The notes under the pieces: model-generated
Databases searched by the model: none
Told to the model about the DNA's origin: nothing
Seen by the model: the letters and a program-made list of their open reading frames with translations, nothing else
Shown: piece after piece, positions 32,511 to 43,200 of the stretch
How positions within the stretch are numbered: position 1 is the stretch's first letter
Layout of the letters: each line of letters opens with the position of its first letter
Program-made: the position numbers and the translations under genes
DNA from: Setoptus koraiensis
Lineage: Eukaryota > Arthropoda
Reading direction: 5' to 3'
Assembly: GCA_048013815.1 (NCBI GenBank)
Contig: CM106586.1
Span: 19,592,001-19,656,000 of the forward strand
DNA length: 64,000 nucleotides

Positions 32511-33273
32511 CTAATATATCATTTAATATATTTAGCATTCTCGGTCATGACGACGTACGAAAGGTGTCGAAAGGGGATGCCGAAGGTTCTATATCCTGTC
32601 GATCTATCTCCATCGCTTCTTTCGCTTGTATGCTGATGCGTTTGACTTTCGGTGTAAGTAAAGATAGATGTTAAAAGTAAAAGATTGACGTCGGGAAGTG
32701 GAAGTATTATGGCTGAGCCATCGAGATTTTTGATAGCTTGCGATCGCATCTAACGATACGATACTATCTTCGAAACGTTAATTATTGTCCGCGGAAACAA
32801 TTTGCGACAGTTCAACAACAGTTCAGAGTGTCTGTTGAGAGAAAAAATCCAAGCTTAACATTCCTCGAGACGCCTTGATTGAAATCGAGAGAAAAAACGA
32901 ATCTTCAATAGGCACTCATTTCTAATTGCTTGACTCGTCACTTCTACCCAATTACAAATTTATCGACTATTTAAAAAATCACGAAAGTTAGACGCAACGC
33001 TTCATTTTGGCTCTATTGCATGGTCTGTCCAAGTGTGTATGTTAATTTGCAGCATGTTTCAGAAATCAGCACGACTTTGCCATTCCAATTTTATCTGTTC
33101 GGAGGGATTCGTGTTTTTACATTTCATTTTTGTATTCTATCAATCTAGCAGCTGTGTTTTGAGTATAACTAACTTGTAAGATATCATCGAGCATCATTTC
33201 ACGGATTGTAGTGAGGAATGAATGTACTGTAAAGTTTCAAAGAGCTGTCGAGTAATCTCTTAAAATCGAGAAA
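32511..33273. other. Intergenic spacer between the thioredoxin-like and acidic-protein clusters
   Basis: AT-rich unique sequence. The last part (about 33050-33273) is the promoter/5' UTR of the next gene and is related to 36430-36616 and 38380-38552. No gene seen. Confidence 0.45.
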
Positions 33274-33795
33274 ATGGCAGCATATAAATTAGCATTATTG
33301 ATACTGGGTGTAATTTTTATTCCAGGGTTTGCCAATGCTTCCAGTGATGAATGCGATGATTGGGAATCGTACACTTTCGATGAACTTGTCCAGAAAGGCC
33401 TGGTGGAACTGGGGTGCGAAATTTCTGTAAAGAAGCCTTGGGACGATGAGAGACTACTTTATGACTTTGTTTACACTAGGCCACCGAATGAGAAAAAAGA
33501 CTTTAGTGATCTGGATAGAGATCGTAAATGGAATGAGGAAATGAACGAAGCTAGAAACAAAATCAAAGAACTGAGATTGAAACAGAGAGAAGGGTATCGC
33601 AAAATAATCTCTCTTGAATCTAACGACAAAGAGGTCCATAAAGACGAGATGGAAGAATTGAGGATGAAAATAAAGGACGATGATCGAGTGATTCATTATT
33701 GGTTCGCTACAATCCAATATCTTAACGATGAGCCGTTAGCGGACTCCCTGAGCGAGCGGGGCGACGCCGACGAGGACTACGTATTTCGGGACTGA
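33274..33795 (+). CDS. Acidic secreted protein, copy 1 (MAAYKLALL family)
   Basis: Single-exon ORF, 173 aa. Signal peptide MAAYKLALLILGVIFIPGFA, cleaved near residue 22. The mature protein is strongly charged: YTFDELVQKGLVEL, then a KKPWDDERLLYDFVYTRP block, then a long charged helix (about residues 75-140, probable coiled coil) and an acidic tail. I do not recognise the family. Unlike copies 2 and 3 it has two cysteines near the mature N-terminus. The stop is only 64 bp from the P450 stop on the other strand, so the two 3' ends probably overlap. Confidence 0.75.
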   Translation: MAAYKLALLILGVIFIPGFANASSDECDDWESYTFDELVQKGLVELGCEISVKKPWDDERLLYDFVYTRPPNEKKDFSDLDRDRKWNEEMNEARNKIKELRLKQREGYRKIISLESNDKEVHKDEMEELRMKIKDDDRVIHYWFATIQYLNDEPLADSLSERGDADEDYVFRD

Positions 33796-33859
33796 TTCAT
33801 TTTATGTTATTTGATTATTGTTTTGTTTTCTTCATCGATACTGAAGCAATTGCTGCGTA

Positions 33860-35511
33860 TTAATCATCATTATTGATGTGCAATGGCACGAACTCCAATG
33901 GCATTTTATCCTTTAATATATTGACAAAGAAAACTGAGCCTGTGCCTTCCTTTAATCTCAAGCTTTTAGGTGTGCTGGGTGCGGCCTTAATTGTGTAATT
34001 CATCAATATTTTGCAGACGGTCAATTTCATTTCGATCATTGTCAGATGATAGCCAACGCAATTTCTTGGCCCCAAACCGAACGTAACAAACGGATATGAA
34101 TGATGCTGTATGTTATTGTTCAAATCAAAGCGTTCCGGCTTGAATTGCTCGACGTCATCGCCCCAGGTCCTTTTGTCTCTCATCAATGAATACGTGTACA
34201 TAATAAGAACCATGCCCTTCATTATCGTGTATCCTTTCCAATGAAAGTCTTCACTAACTAAGCGCGCAGTCGATGCTGGCGGATTCAACCGAAGTGACTC
34301 CTTTATAACCCAGAACAGATATTCAGATTCAGCGCCATCCTTCATTATTTCTTTGCGCAATTTTTCTTGAACATCAGTATGCATAGCTAACTGCCACATT
34401 AAGATGGTCAATGATTCACTTGTTGTGTCCCAACCGGCCATGAGCATGAAAAATACGTTAGATTGAAGCTCGTCCTTGGTGAGACGGCCACCCTTGTACA
34501 AATCCAACAATGAATGAATCATTCGTCGCTCGCTCTTCGCCTGGCCAGATCTGGGATCATCTTCAGTCTTGGCGATTATGGTATCGACAATGTCATACAA
34601 ATATTGAACGAAATGGTTCAGCTTAAATAGTCTAATCGCAAAACGTAACAGGGGCGCCAATTGAGGTATATGTAATGTCACGATAACAGCTGGATTGTAG
34701 GCTTTCTTCATGAGGTTTTCTGCCGTGGTAACAATCTCGTTCTCTTCGGCATCATAATCAATTTGATCGGGTCGATCGAAGGCTACATTCATGAATAAGT
34801 CCATAATAAACTTCTTGAACATGCTGGAGCACTCTACAACAATAGAGCTTTGTTTTGCTTGTTGTGATTGAAGCTCATCGGGCCGTGTCATTTGCATCGA
34901 TCGTCTCTCTAAACTGGCCATCAGTTTGCTGAGACAGTAATCGATGTCCTTCTCTACATTTGCCAGCTTTAGTTTCGACAGTCTGTTGGAGAGGAAAATT
35001 TGTAATTGAGTGATTGAAATTACATCGATATAAGACTTGACATATCACGCACATATCTGAAATAAGGTTGAAAAAAATGATGCAAGCTAACTTACGTCAT
35101 GGTGGGTGCGATTGCCCGACGTGTTTTTCGCCAAACATTACCTTCGGCCTGCAAGAGTGACACATCATTATAACCTGACGCTGCCCCGACGAATGGCCTG
35201 TCAATATGCTTGTGGCTATCTGTGATCCATACTTTGCATAACAGGTCGAGATCCTTCGTGAAAACGAAGGGCATCTCTCCCATGAATGCGCCATAAGTAT
35301 CTCCTTTTATTCTGAAATATTTCTCCACTCTTCCCGTAATAGATGCTTTGGATGTATTGATGTCTTTGAAACTACCCGATATGTAACTTCTGGGCTTCAA
35401 GAACGGTACGTGACTGCCTTGGATGTATTTCTTGAAAAGAAGATGTCTCTTGATTATAAATGTTGCAATGAATGATGCAAAAATACCGACCAGAAAAAGA
35501 ACCCCGCTCAT
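33860..35511 (-). CDS. Cytochrome P450, probable CYP3 clan, 512 aa
   Basis: Two exons on minus, 35096-35511 and 33860-34982, joined in phase 2, total 512 aa, the usual P450 length. The start is ATG 35511, giving an N-terminal membrane anchor (VLFLVGIFASFIATFII); the longer upstream frame begins at a non-ATG codon. Signature motifs are all present: WRKTR in helix C, oxygen-binding AGWDTT (about 321-326), ESLR (about 367-370), PERF (about 421-424) and the heme loop FGLGPRNCVG with Cys about 447. It should be a microsomal monooxygenase facing the cytosol. The I-helix and heme-loop style suggest the CYP3 clan, which handles xenobiotics in arthropods; subfamily and substrate cannot be told. It forms convergent and divergent pairs with the acidic-protein genes. 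Confidence 0.9.
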
Positions 35512-35545
35512 CGCAGTGGTGTTCCGTACACTAACTACAGCTACA

Positions 35546-35851
35546 ACACTCACTTAATGAATTGCTGATTGGTTTGCAAAACAATATCAATGGCTAATAC
35601 TTTCACATCAGCTTAGGATGACTCTAATTCCGCCTCTTGTTCTCTGCTAAAAACACAGACTTTGATGGTCGAACGGATGCTAGTGGCACAAAGTCATAAA
35701 GACACATCAATTGAGATGTTGGTATCAACAACTCAACTTCGAGCGCAACAGTCTAAGGATAAATTAGGCAAGATGACTGAAGCTCGATGGACAGAAAATT
35801 TGCGACATGGTGTCAGCAGAACGAGAATGCGTTCACCAAACAGCAGCATCT
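35546..35851. other. Segment upstream of the intact P450, absent from the P450 stub copies
   Basis: Comparison with 37790-37797 and 39464-39471 shows that CTAACTACAGCT is joined directly to GATGAACGC in the stubs, while here about 305 bp lie between them. The segment has no recognised element ends. It may be an insertion here or a deletion in the ancestor of the stubs. Confidence 0.55.
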
Positions 35852-36616
35852 GATGAACGCAAGCAAATTATCCTTTTTTGTCGCAATTCACCGTATTGCG
35901 AGAAGCCATCAAAATTGTCACACAGTAATTAAAGTTGAAGGGAAAGTAAATCAGAATTGATCAATACAGACCAGACAACCGAGAGCTGTGCGATGTCGTC
36001 ACCACTTATCACTATTTTGTCCCTGAACTGAACGTCAGTTGCGTCACGCTAGCCGACACACCCAGGTACACAATAACAACGGGGGCCTTCTAAATAGCAA
36101 CTTCACACTTCATCGAGCCGATCGCATCGATTCACGACGGAAAAATAAATAAATAAAACTATCACACTTTGTACACATGTCTGAATGAGTTCGCGTGGTT
36201 GCGCCGAAAATCATCCGGTACGGAGTGTGATTAATATTCGATATTTCGTTGGGGTCCCTTTTACATCAAAATCGTCCGTGAATTTCAGAAAATAACATAT
36301 TTGATGTTGCCTGGGTGAAAGAAAGCGATTCGGTTTTTCATCGATCACGTTGGGCTCTACCACGGATATAGCATGTGGTTTTTGGTGACTAAATTACAGC
36401 TTAAAAATAGAGTTACATGTTACCAGAGTAGATTTTGAGTTTCTAATTTTAGCTGTTCGAACGGATTCGTGTTTTTACAATTCAGTTTTGTATTTTACCA
36501 ATCACATAGCTGATCACAACTGAAATATCACCGAAATCATATCAGAAATTGCAGTGACAAGTGAATGTTTCTAAAAGTCCTCAAGAGCTGATGAGTAATC
36601 TCTTAAAATTGATAGA

Positions 36617-37159
36617 ATGGCAGCATACAAATTAGCATTATTGGTATTGGGTGCGATCTTCATTCAAGAGTTTGTCAATGCTCTTGCAGATTGGGAACCG
36701 TACACCTTCGACGAACTTGTCCAGAAGGGCTTAGTGGAACTCAAGCACGAAATTTCTACAAAAAAGCCTTGGGACGATGAGAGACTACTCTATGACTTTG
36801 TTTACACTAGACCAGCAAATGAGAAAATTGACTACAGCGATCTCGATAGAGATCGAGAATGGAACAAAGAAATGAATGAGGCCAGACATTCAATCCAAGA
36901 TTTGAGATCGAAACAGAGAGAAACGTATCGCAAAATACTTTCGTTGGAATCTGAGGACAAGGAGGGCCATAAAGACGAGATCGAAAAATTGAGGCAGGAA
37001 ATTAAAGACGATGATCGGATGATCCATTATGACTTCGCTTGGATCTCAGATCTTAATGACGATCCGCTACCTGATCCGAAGTCTCTGAGAGCTGAGGAGG
37101 ACGACGACGAAGACGACTGGTTCGATAATATAGTAAGGAGAACTTACACAAAATGGTAG
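36617..37159 (+). CDS. Acidic secreted protein, copy 2
   Basis: Single-exon ORF, 180 aa, with signal peptide MAAYKLALLVLGAIFIQEFV. Very close to copy 3 and clearly related to copy 1: the KKPWDDERLLYDFVYTRP block is identical and the charged helix is conserved. It lacks the two cysteines of copy 1 and has a longer tail with DDDEDD then a basic end (RRTYTKW). AATAAA at 37238-37243. Function unknown; abundant D/E suggests a calcium- or polycation-binding or filler-type secreted protein, which is only a guess. Confidence 0.75.
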   Translation: MAAYKLALLVLGAIFIQEFVNALADWEPYTFDELVQKGLVELKHEISTKKPWDDERLLYDFVYTRPANEKIDYSDLDRDREWNKEMNEARHSIQDLRSKQRETYRKILSLESEDKEGHKDEIEKLRQEIKDDDRMIHYDFAWISDLNDDPLPDPKSLRAEEDDDEDDWFDNIVRRTYTKW

Positions 37160-37344
37160 GTGCAGTTTTGACATAGATTTTCTCATCTTCGAGCGGTGAA
37201 GAATTTTGCGACACACTTCGAGAAAAATTATGAATTAAATAAAGTGATGAGGTATGATCATCATCATCTTTCTTTGTTTGTGTTCATTAAATTTCAATGG
37301 TTTGTGTTTTGATGTCCGTTGTTCGTTGAATGTCCTTGTTGTTG

Positions 37345-37597
37345 AATAAGTCCAATCTCGATATTTACTGCATCACTGCCTGACACAAATTTTCGATGCG
37401 TTTGTAAGGTAATTGCACATAATTTCCAAAACTACTATCGATGGAAATATCAGTTGCTCTGATTCCGCAACCAGGATGTTACCACGAAATAAAAGTCCAC
37501 CTTACATGTATGTGCCTGTATATCTGTTTATCAACGTGATACATTTACATGGCGTACAGATATTGGTATTTTTCTCTTTCCGGCGACAAGTTGTTGA
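37345..37597. other. About 250-bp segment present only in duplication unit 1
   Basis: In unit 2 the flanks are joined directly. Here GTTGTTGA occurs at both edges (37337-37344 and 37590-37597), as a target-site duplication or as a repeat used for deletion in unit 2. No internal coding or terminal repeats recognised. Confidence 0.45.
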
Positions 37598-37648
37598 TAA
37601 TTAAGCCAGCACAACAAGTTTTTCTTTGTATCAATTTATGAAGAAATC

Positions 37649-37790
37649 ACTAAGAACGATATGTGACTGCCCTGGATGTATTTCTTGAAAAGGAGATGTC
37701 TCTTGATTATAAATGCTGCAATGAATGATGCAAAAATACCGACTAGCAAAAGAACCCCGATCGTGGCAGTAGAGTTCTGTGAACTAACTA
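37649..37790 (-). pseudogene. P450 5' stub 1
   Basis: About 140 bp matching the first exon and start region of the intact P450 (35399-35541). Reads VLLLVGIFASFI then IIKRHLLFKKYIQGS before diverging and stopping. The ATG equivalent to the P450 start is ATA here. Everything downstream, including all catalytic motifs, is missing. Confidence 0.8.
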
Positions 37791-38552
37791 CAGCTGATGA
37801 ACGCCAGTAAATTATACTTTTTTGTCGCAATTCACTGCCTTGCGAGAAGCCATCGAAATTGTCACACAGTAATTAAAGTTGAAGGGAAAGTAAATCAGAA
37901 TTGATGAATACAGACCAGACAACCGAGAGCTGTGCGATGTCGTCACCACTTATCACTATTTTGTCCCTGAACTGAACGTTAGTTGCGTCACGCTAGCTGA
38001 CACACCGAGGTACACAATAACAACGGGGGCCTTCTAAATAGCAACTTCACACTTCATCGAGCCGATCGCATCGATTCACGACGGAAAAATAAATAAATAA
38101 AACTATCACACTTTGTACACATGTCTGAATGTGTTCGCGTGGTTGTGCCGAAAATCATCCGGTCTGGAGTGTGACTAACATTCGATATTTCGTTGGGGTC
38201 CCTTTTACATCAAAATCGTCCGTGCATTTCAGAAAATAACACATTTGATGTTGCCTGAATGAAAGGAAGCGATCCGGTTTTTCACCGAGCTCTAGCACGG
38301 ATATACTGTGTGGTTTTTGGTGACTAAATTACAGCTTAAAAATAGAGTTACATGTTACCAGAGTAGATTTTGAGTTTCTAATTTTAGCTGTTCGAACGGA
38401 TTCGTGTTTTTACATTTCATCTTTGTATCATATCAATCACATAGCTGATTACAACTGAAATATGACCGAGAATCATATCAGAAATTGCAGTGACAAGTGA
38501 ATGTTTCTAAAAGTTCTCAAGAGCTGACGAGTAATCTCTTAAAATCGATAAA

Positions 38553-39020
38553 ATGGCAGCATACAAATTAGCATTATTGGTATTGGGTGCGATTTTCATT
38601 CAAGAGTTTGTCAATGCTCTTGCAGATTGGGAACCGTACACTTTCGACGAACTTGTCCAGAAGGGCTTAGTGGAACTCAAGCACGAAATTTCTACAAAAA
38701 AGCCTTGGGACGATGAGAGACTACTCTATGACTTTGTTTACACTAGACCAGCAAATGAGAAAATTGACTACAGCGATCTCGTTAGAGGTCGAGAATGGAA
38801 CAAAGAAATGAATGAGGCTAGACATTCGATCCAAGGTTTGAGATCGAAACAGAGAGAAACGTATCGCAAAATACTTTCGTTGGAATCTGAGGACAAGGAG
38901 GGCCATAAAGACGAGATCGAAAAATTGAGGCAGGAAATTAAAGAAGATGATCGGGGAATCCATATGGACTTCGCTTTGATCTCAGATCTTAATGATGAAG
39001 AGGATCCGCGAGAGGAGTAG
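38553..39020 (+). CDS. Acidic secreted protein, copy 3 (shortened tail)
   Basis: Single-exon ORF, 155 aa, nearly identical to copy 2 for about 140 residues, including the signal peptide and the KKPWDDERLLYDFVYTRP block. After SDLND a small indel changes the frame and it ends EEDPREE. The old tail codons (GACGACTGGTTCGATAATAT) remain unread in the 3' flank. The AATAAA of copy 2 is also altered here (ATCAAA), so expression may be impaired. Confidence 0.7.
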   Translation: MAAYKLALLVLGAIFIQEFVNALADWEPYTFDELVQKGLVELKHEISTKKPWDDERLLYDFVYTRPANEKIDYSDLVRGREWNKEMNEARHSIQGLRSKQRETYRKILSLESEDKEGHKDEIEKLRQEIKEDDRGIHMDFALISDLNDEEDPREE

Positions 39021-39323
39021 TGCTAAGACTAAGACAAAGACGACTGGTTCGATAATATGGTAAGGAGAACCAATCCAAACTGGTAGGTGCAGTTTGGACA
39101 TAGATTTTCTCATCTTCGAGCGGTGAAGAATTTCGCGACACACTTCGAGAAAAATTATGAATTGATCAAAGTGATGATATATGATCATCATTGTCTTCCT
39201 TTGTATGTGTTCATTAAATTTCAACGGTTTGAGTTTTGATGTCCATGGCTCGTTGAATGTCTTTGTTGTTGATAATTGAGCCAGCACAACAAGTTTTTCT
39301 TTGTATCAATTTATGAAGAAATC

Positions 39324-39464
39324 ACTAAGAACGATATGTGACTGCCCTGGATGTATTTCTTGAAAAGAAGATGTCTCTTGATTATAAATGTTGCAATGAA
39401 TGATGCAAAAATACCGACTAGCAAAAGAACCCCGTTCATGGCAGTAGAGTTCTGTAAACTAACT
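39324..39464 (-). pseudogene. P450 5' stub 2
   Basis: Same extent as stub 1. Here the ATG is kept and reads MNGVLLLVGIFASFIATFII, then KRHLLFKKYIQGS, then diverges to a stop. No catalytic part. The shared breakpoint with stub 1 (AAGAACGRTA) shows that truncation came before duplication of the unit. Confidence 0.8.
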
Positions 39465-39570
39465 ACAGCTGATGAACGCCAGCAAATTATCCTTTTTTGT
39501 CGCAATTCACTGCCTTGCGAGAAGCCATCAAAATTGTCACACAGTAATTAAAGTTGAGGGGAAAGTATAT

Positions 39571-40299
39571 CATCGACGAGCTACTCTCTAATCGATGACT
39601 ACAGATCACAAGCCGAGGGTTGTGCGATGTCGCGATCACTGATTAGTAGGACTAACCGAATTCTGTATCTAGTTTGCCGGTAGAAACTCAATGGTTTACA
39701 TGTATTTTCTATGTAAACTTTGTGCCAGAAATGAAAGAAAGTGGCAACAAGTCCGTGTGGTTCAAAGCACGAGTATGAAACATCTACCGGCGCACTAATT
39801 GCAGTTATCGGAGCAATTCAGCTTTTTTTCACACAGTCCTGCTTGTTTGGAGCGTTTTGGCCACTTAGCCCTTCTTTGCCGAATTCGAGGTCTGCCACAA
39901 AAAAAATGGAAACTGTCGTGCTTTCATTGTGCATTTTTTCAGCGACCCCAGAGCCCCTGGTGTTTTTTTCTGATGATAATCAAGTTTCCACCTAAATATG
40001 GTCAAGGTGTTTCGAAAAACGCCGAAAATACAAATTTGGCCATGTTTCAAACGAAATTTTTTGTGAAAGGGGGGCCGATCCGGCTCTAGTCGGTACACGT
40101 ATTTTGTCACTGAACTTAACGCTCGAACAGATATTAACAATACTGTAGAATGTTTCGTTTTATTCTTATGCTCTTATTAAGTACTTAAATAGTTTGATCA
40201 CGCTTAATCAATAGACAATAATCACTATACACAGTTTTGTATGATTGTTTGGTTGTATATTTGTTGTTGAATGTAATTGTGTAGAATGCTCATCTGTTG
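39571..40299. other. Island right edge and 3' flank of the cadherin gene
   Basis: Contains AT-rich sequence with several long homopolymer runs (about 39895-40075) that looks unlike either neighbour and may be an unidentified insertion. On the minus strand AATAAA at 40159-40164 is a fitting polyadenylation signal for the cadherin gene. No gene seen. Confidence 0.45.
40159..40164 (-). terminator. Polyadenylation signal of the cadherin gene
   Basis: AATAAA on minus about 135 bp beyond the cadherin stop codon. Confidence 0.6.
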
Positions 40300-43200
40300 T
40301 CACAATTCCGTTGTCTCCAGATTAATTATGCTCAATCTGCTGAGATTGTTCTCATAATTTCTTGCGGCATTAGAGCCATTGGCTACATTGTTCATCATAG
40401 ACGGATGTACCTCATGATTGTTGTTGGCGTTGCCGTTTTGATTTGAGCCAACACCATTGACTATCACAGTATTTACAATTTTACTACTACTATTATTAAC
40501 ATTACCATTGTGCGCTTGATGATGGCTCACGTGATGATTGTTGTGTTTGCCACTTCCGTTGTGATTGTGTTGTTTCGCATGATTATTGTCAGCGCCTTGG
40601 TTGTTGTAATAACCATGCTGTTGACCATTGCCTACGTGTTGCTTTTGGTGATGATGATGATGTTGTTGTTGTTGTTGTTGCTGTTGTTGCTGCTGTTGTT
40701 GCTGCTGCTGTTTATCCTTGCAACCAAAAGTCGAATGGGTGACAGCGTGGTGATGACTATTGATGGGCTCATAGTTAGTGGGTTTAGGTGCGATCTTGGG
40801 CCCGTGATCGCGATGCAATTGATGCGGGGGTGGCAACGGTTGCTGCTGAGCCTGTTGCGATGGCGGTTGTTGTTGTTGTTGTTGCTGTTGCTGCTGCTTA
40901 GCACCATTGTTTGGCAAGCTTATATTCTGGGGCGTCATTCTACCCACTACGGTGATGCCCCGGCACAGGGCATGTTTATCGTTAGTGGTTGAGGTGGATC
41001 CCGAACCGGAAACTCTGCCCTGGCTACTGGTGAGCGAGTCTCTGGGGGTGGCGGTCACGGCTTCCTCGTTTGCCTCCGAGTGAGAGCTGTGTCGGTGGTG
41101 AATACAATTATAAATTTCAAATAAGATCAATGAATAAGTGATTTTAGATTGGTCTCAGTTTGGCAGTTTCAGCATTCAATTAGCTGATTCAAGCAGCCGA
41201 AATTAACAACCATTGTCACCTACCTCTGGTATTCGACCTCGTCTGTTGCCTTGCACCATTCCTGTTCGTAGCCGTTCATCCAAATGGGATTGGGGTCTTG
41301 TGAATGCAGATTTGTATTTGGCAAATTGTTATGACTTTGATAATCGGAGTGCAGAGGTGAGGCGCCGAAGGCGGCCACAGTGGCCGCCTTCAATTGACGC
41401 TTGTAACGATTCCTCTGATTTAAGCATAATGCAATGACTAGAATTAGGATTAATGTTAAAAATGTACTGATTCCAACCAGGCCCGTGCGTATCTGATCCT
41501 CGGGATCTATGAGTGCGCTCGTGCCCAAGGGTAGATAGGCCGCTTCCGATGATAGTACGTGAAATTCTTTGTACAGCTCATTGAGATATTCAATATTCTT
41601 ATCGATGAGTGTTAACACTTTTTCCACCTCTATAATGGTGTTGTCCTCGGGATTGACGAAGTGCAGATAAAGACTAGTTCTGGTGGTGGAATATGGGCAC
41701 AGAATTATATGAAATTTTCGTTTGAGTTTAGCTGGTCGCTTCGAACATTTGATGGCAGATTATTCGGGTCGGGTGTACTTACTTTTTCTTGTCAACAGTG
41801 GCATCGTTGTTCTCGTAGTATTTGTAGCTGTCGACGTTCACTATGGCGCCCGTGATATTTCCGAACACACTAATTGGGGCCAATCGTGGGCGATATCGGG
41901 CGATATCGGGCGATTTTGGGCGATTTCGGGCGATTTCGGGCGATTTCGGGCGATTTTGGAAGATTTTGGAGAGGACACGAAAAACACGAAAAAGACGAAA
42001 AACGCGCACGCGATGGTCAGCGATGGCCCGATTTGTTTTTCATGGTAATTTCTAGCCGTGGGCATGGCCACTCAATACTCACCTTCTGAATTTGTCCAGC
42101 CTCTGGCGGAGCTCTTGCGGCGTGAGCCGCAGCACAAACTTGACGCGCTGATCCTGGCGCAATAGATAGATCTGTTTGCGGGAGAGAGACGCGGATGATG
42201 GGAAAATTAATTAATTATTGAAATTGTGATATTACGAGATGATGACTAATGGGTTGACCATGGTCGGCATAAGCAGCCCACTACTTACAAAAACCTTGGC
42301 GCTGTCGAAGAAGCCGTCCGTGTCGTTGACCATGATCTCGAACTCGAAGTAGCCCTTCATGTGTTTCTGCGGATCGAAATTCAAGCTGATCTCGCCCGTT
42401 TGCGCGTTAATCAAAAACAGATCGTCGTCTGCCAGAATGTTGCTGTCGGTCGCTTGCGACTTCATGGTCAGTTTCATGGGCTCGCCCACGCGATTGTTTG
42501 GCGCTTGCGCCTGCGAACCGGTCACATTGGCGTTGCTGGCCAGTTGCTTGGCCGGATGTCGGCTGATTTTGCTGCTTGTTGGGGGAGCGCTGGTCAGTGG
42601 CAGCGCGTGGCTAACGTGAATCGACGACACGGGCGACGACGACGACGAATGATGAGTGTTTGAGTTTTGTTGATGCTGTTGAATTTCCGCCGAGGTGTCC
42701 ATTATCAGATTGCGCTTTATCGGTTTCACAATGCTGTAGCTGACGATCCCGTTTTGGTCGGCGTCCGCGTCGCTGGCCTGCACAATCATGAACACGGTGC
42801 CAAAGTCCGCCTCGGTGGTGATGCCGCCCGTGTAGATGCGTTGCGTAAATCGGGGCGCGTTGTCGTTGATATCCTTCACTCTCACCACTACCTTCAGCAG
42901 CGACTTGTCCAGCCGCAACAGCGAGCTCAGCCGGTCCTCACCTGGCGGTTGCTGCTGGTGCTGCTGTTGCACGTGTTTGCTGGCGCCGGTTGGCGGTGGG
43001 CCGCTCACCTGAGCCGGCGGCTGGCCGCCCTGGTGGCTGATGGACAGCGCCATTGCCACTGCGGCGGCCATTGTGCGCGCGTCGCGCATAGATGGCGGGG
43101 GCGTCGTTGCAACAAGTGTCGACTGAACGGGGGCCCCTTGCGCCGGCCCCGACGACGGCTCCGTCGTGTGCGTGATGCGGGCCGGCGCAACATTGCAATT

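Larger units (their letters stand above)
35852..37796 (+). repeat. Tandem duplication unit 1 (acidic gene plus P450 stub)
   Basis: Starts at GATGAACGC and is repeated at 37797 and, partly, 39471. Contains a conserved non-coding leader, acidic gene copy 2 and a minus-strand P450 5' stub. The leader of about 750 bp before the gene is nearly identical between the units, indicating a recent duplication. Confidence 0.8.
37797..39470 (+). repeat. Tandem duplication unit 2 (acidic gene plus P450 stub)
   Basis: Second copy of the 35852-37796 unit, lacking the segment 37345-37597. A third, partial repeat begins at 39471 with the same GATGAACGC sequence and runs about 100 bp before similarity ends near 39570. 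Confidence 0.8.

Noticed and set aside
35512-35553. Longer P450 N-terminus starting at 35553
   Set aside because: The codon there is not ATG; the ATG at 35511 directly precedes the membrane anchor and is conserved in one of the stubs.
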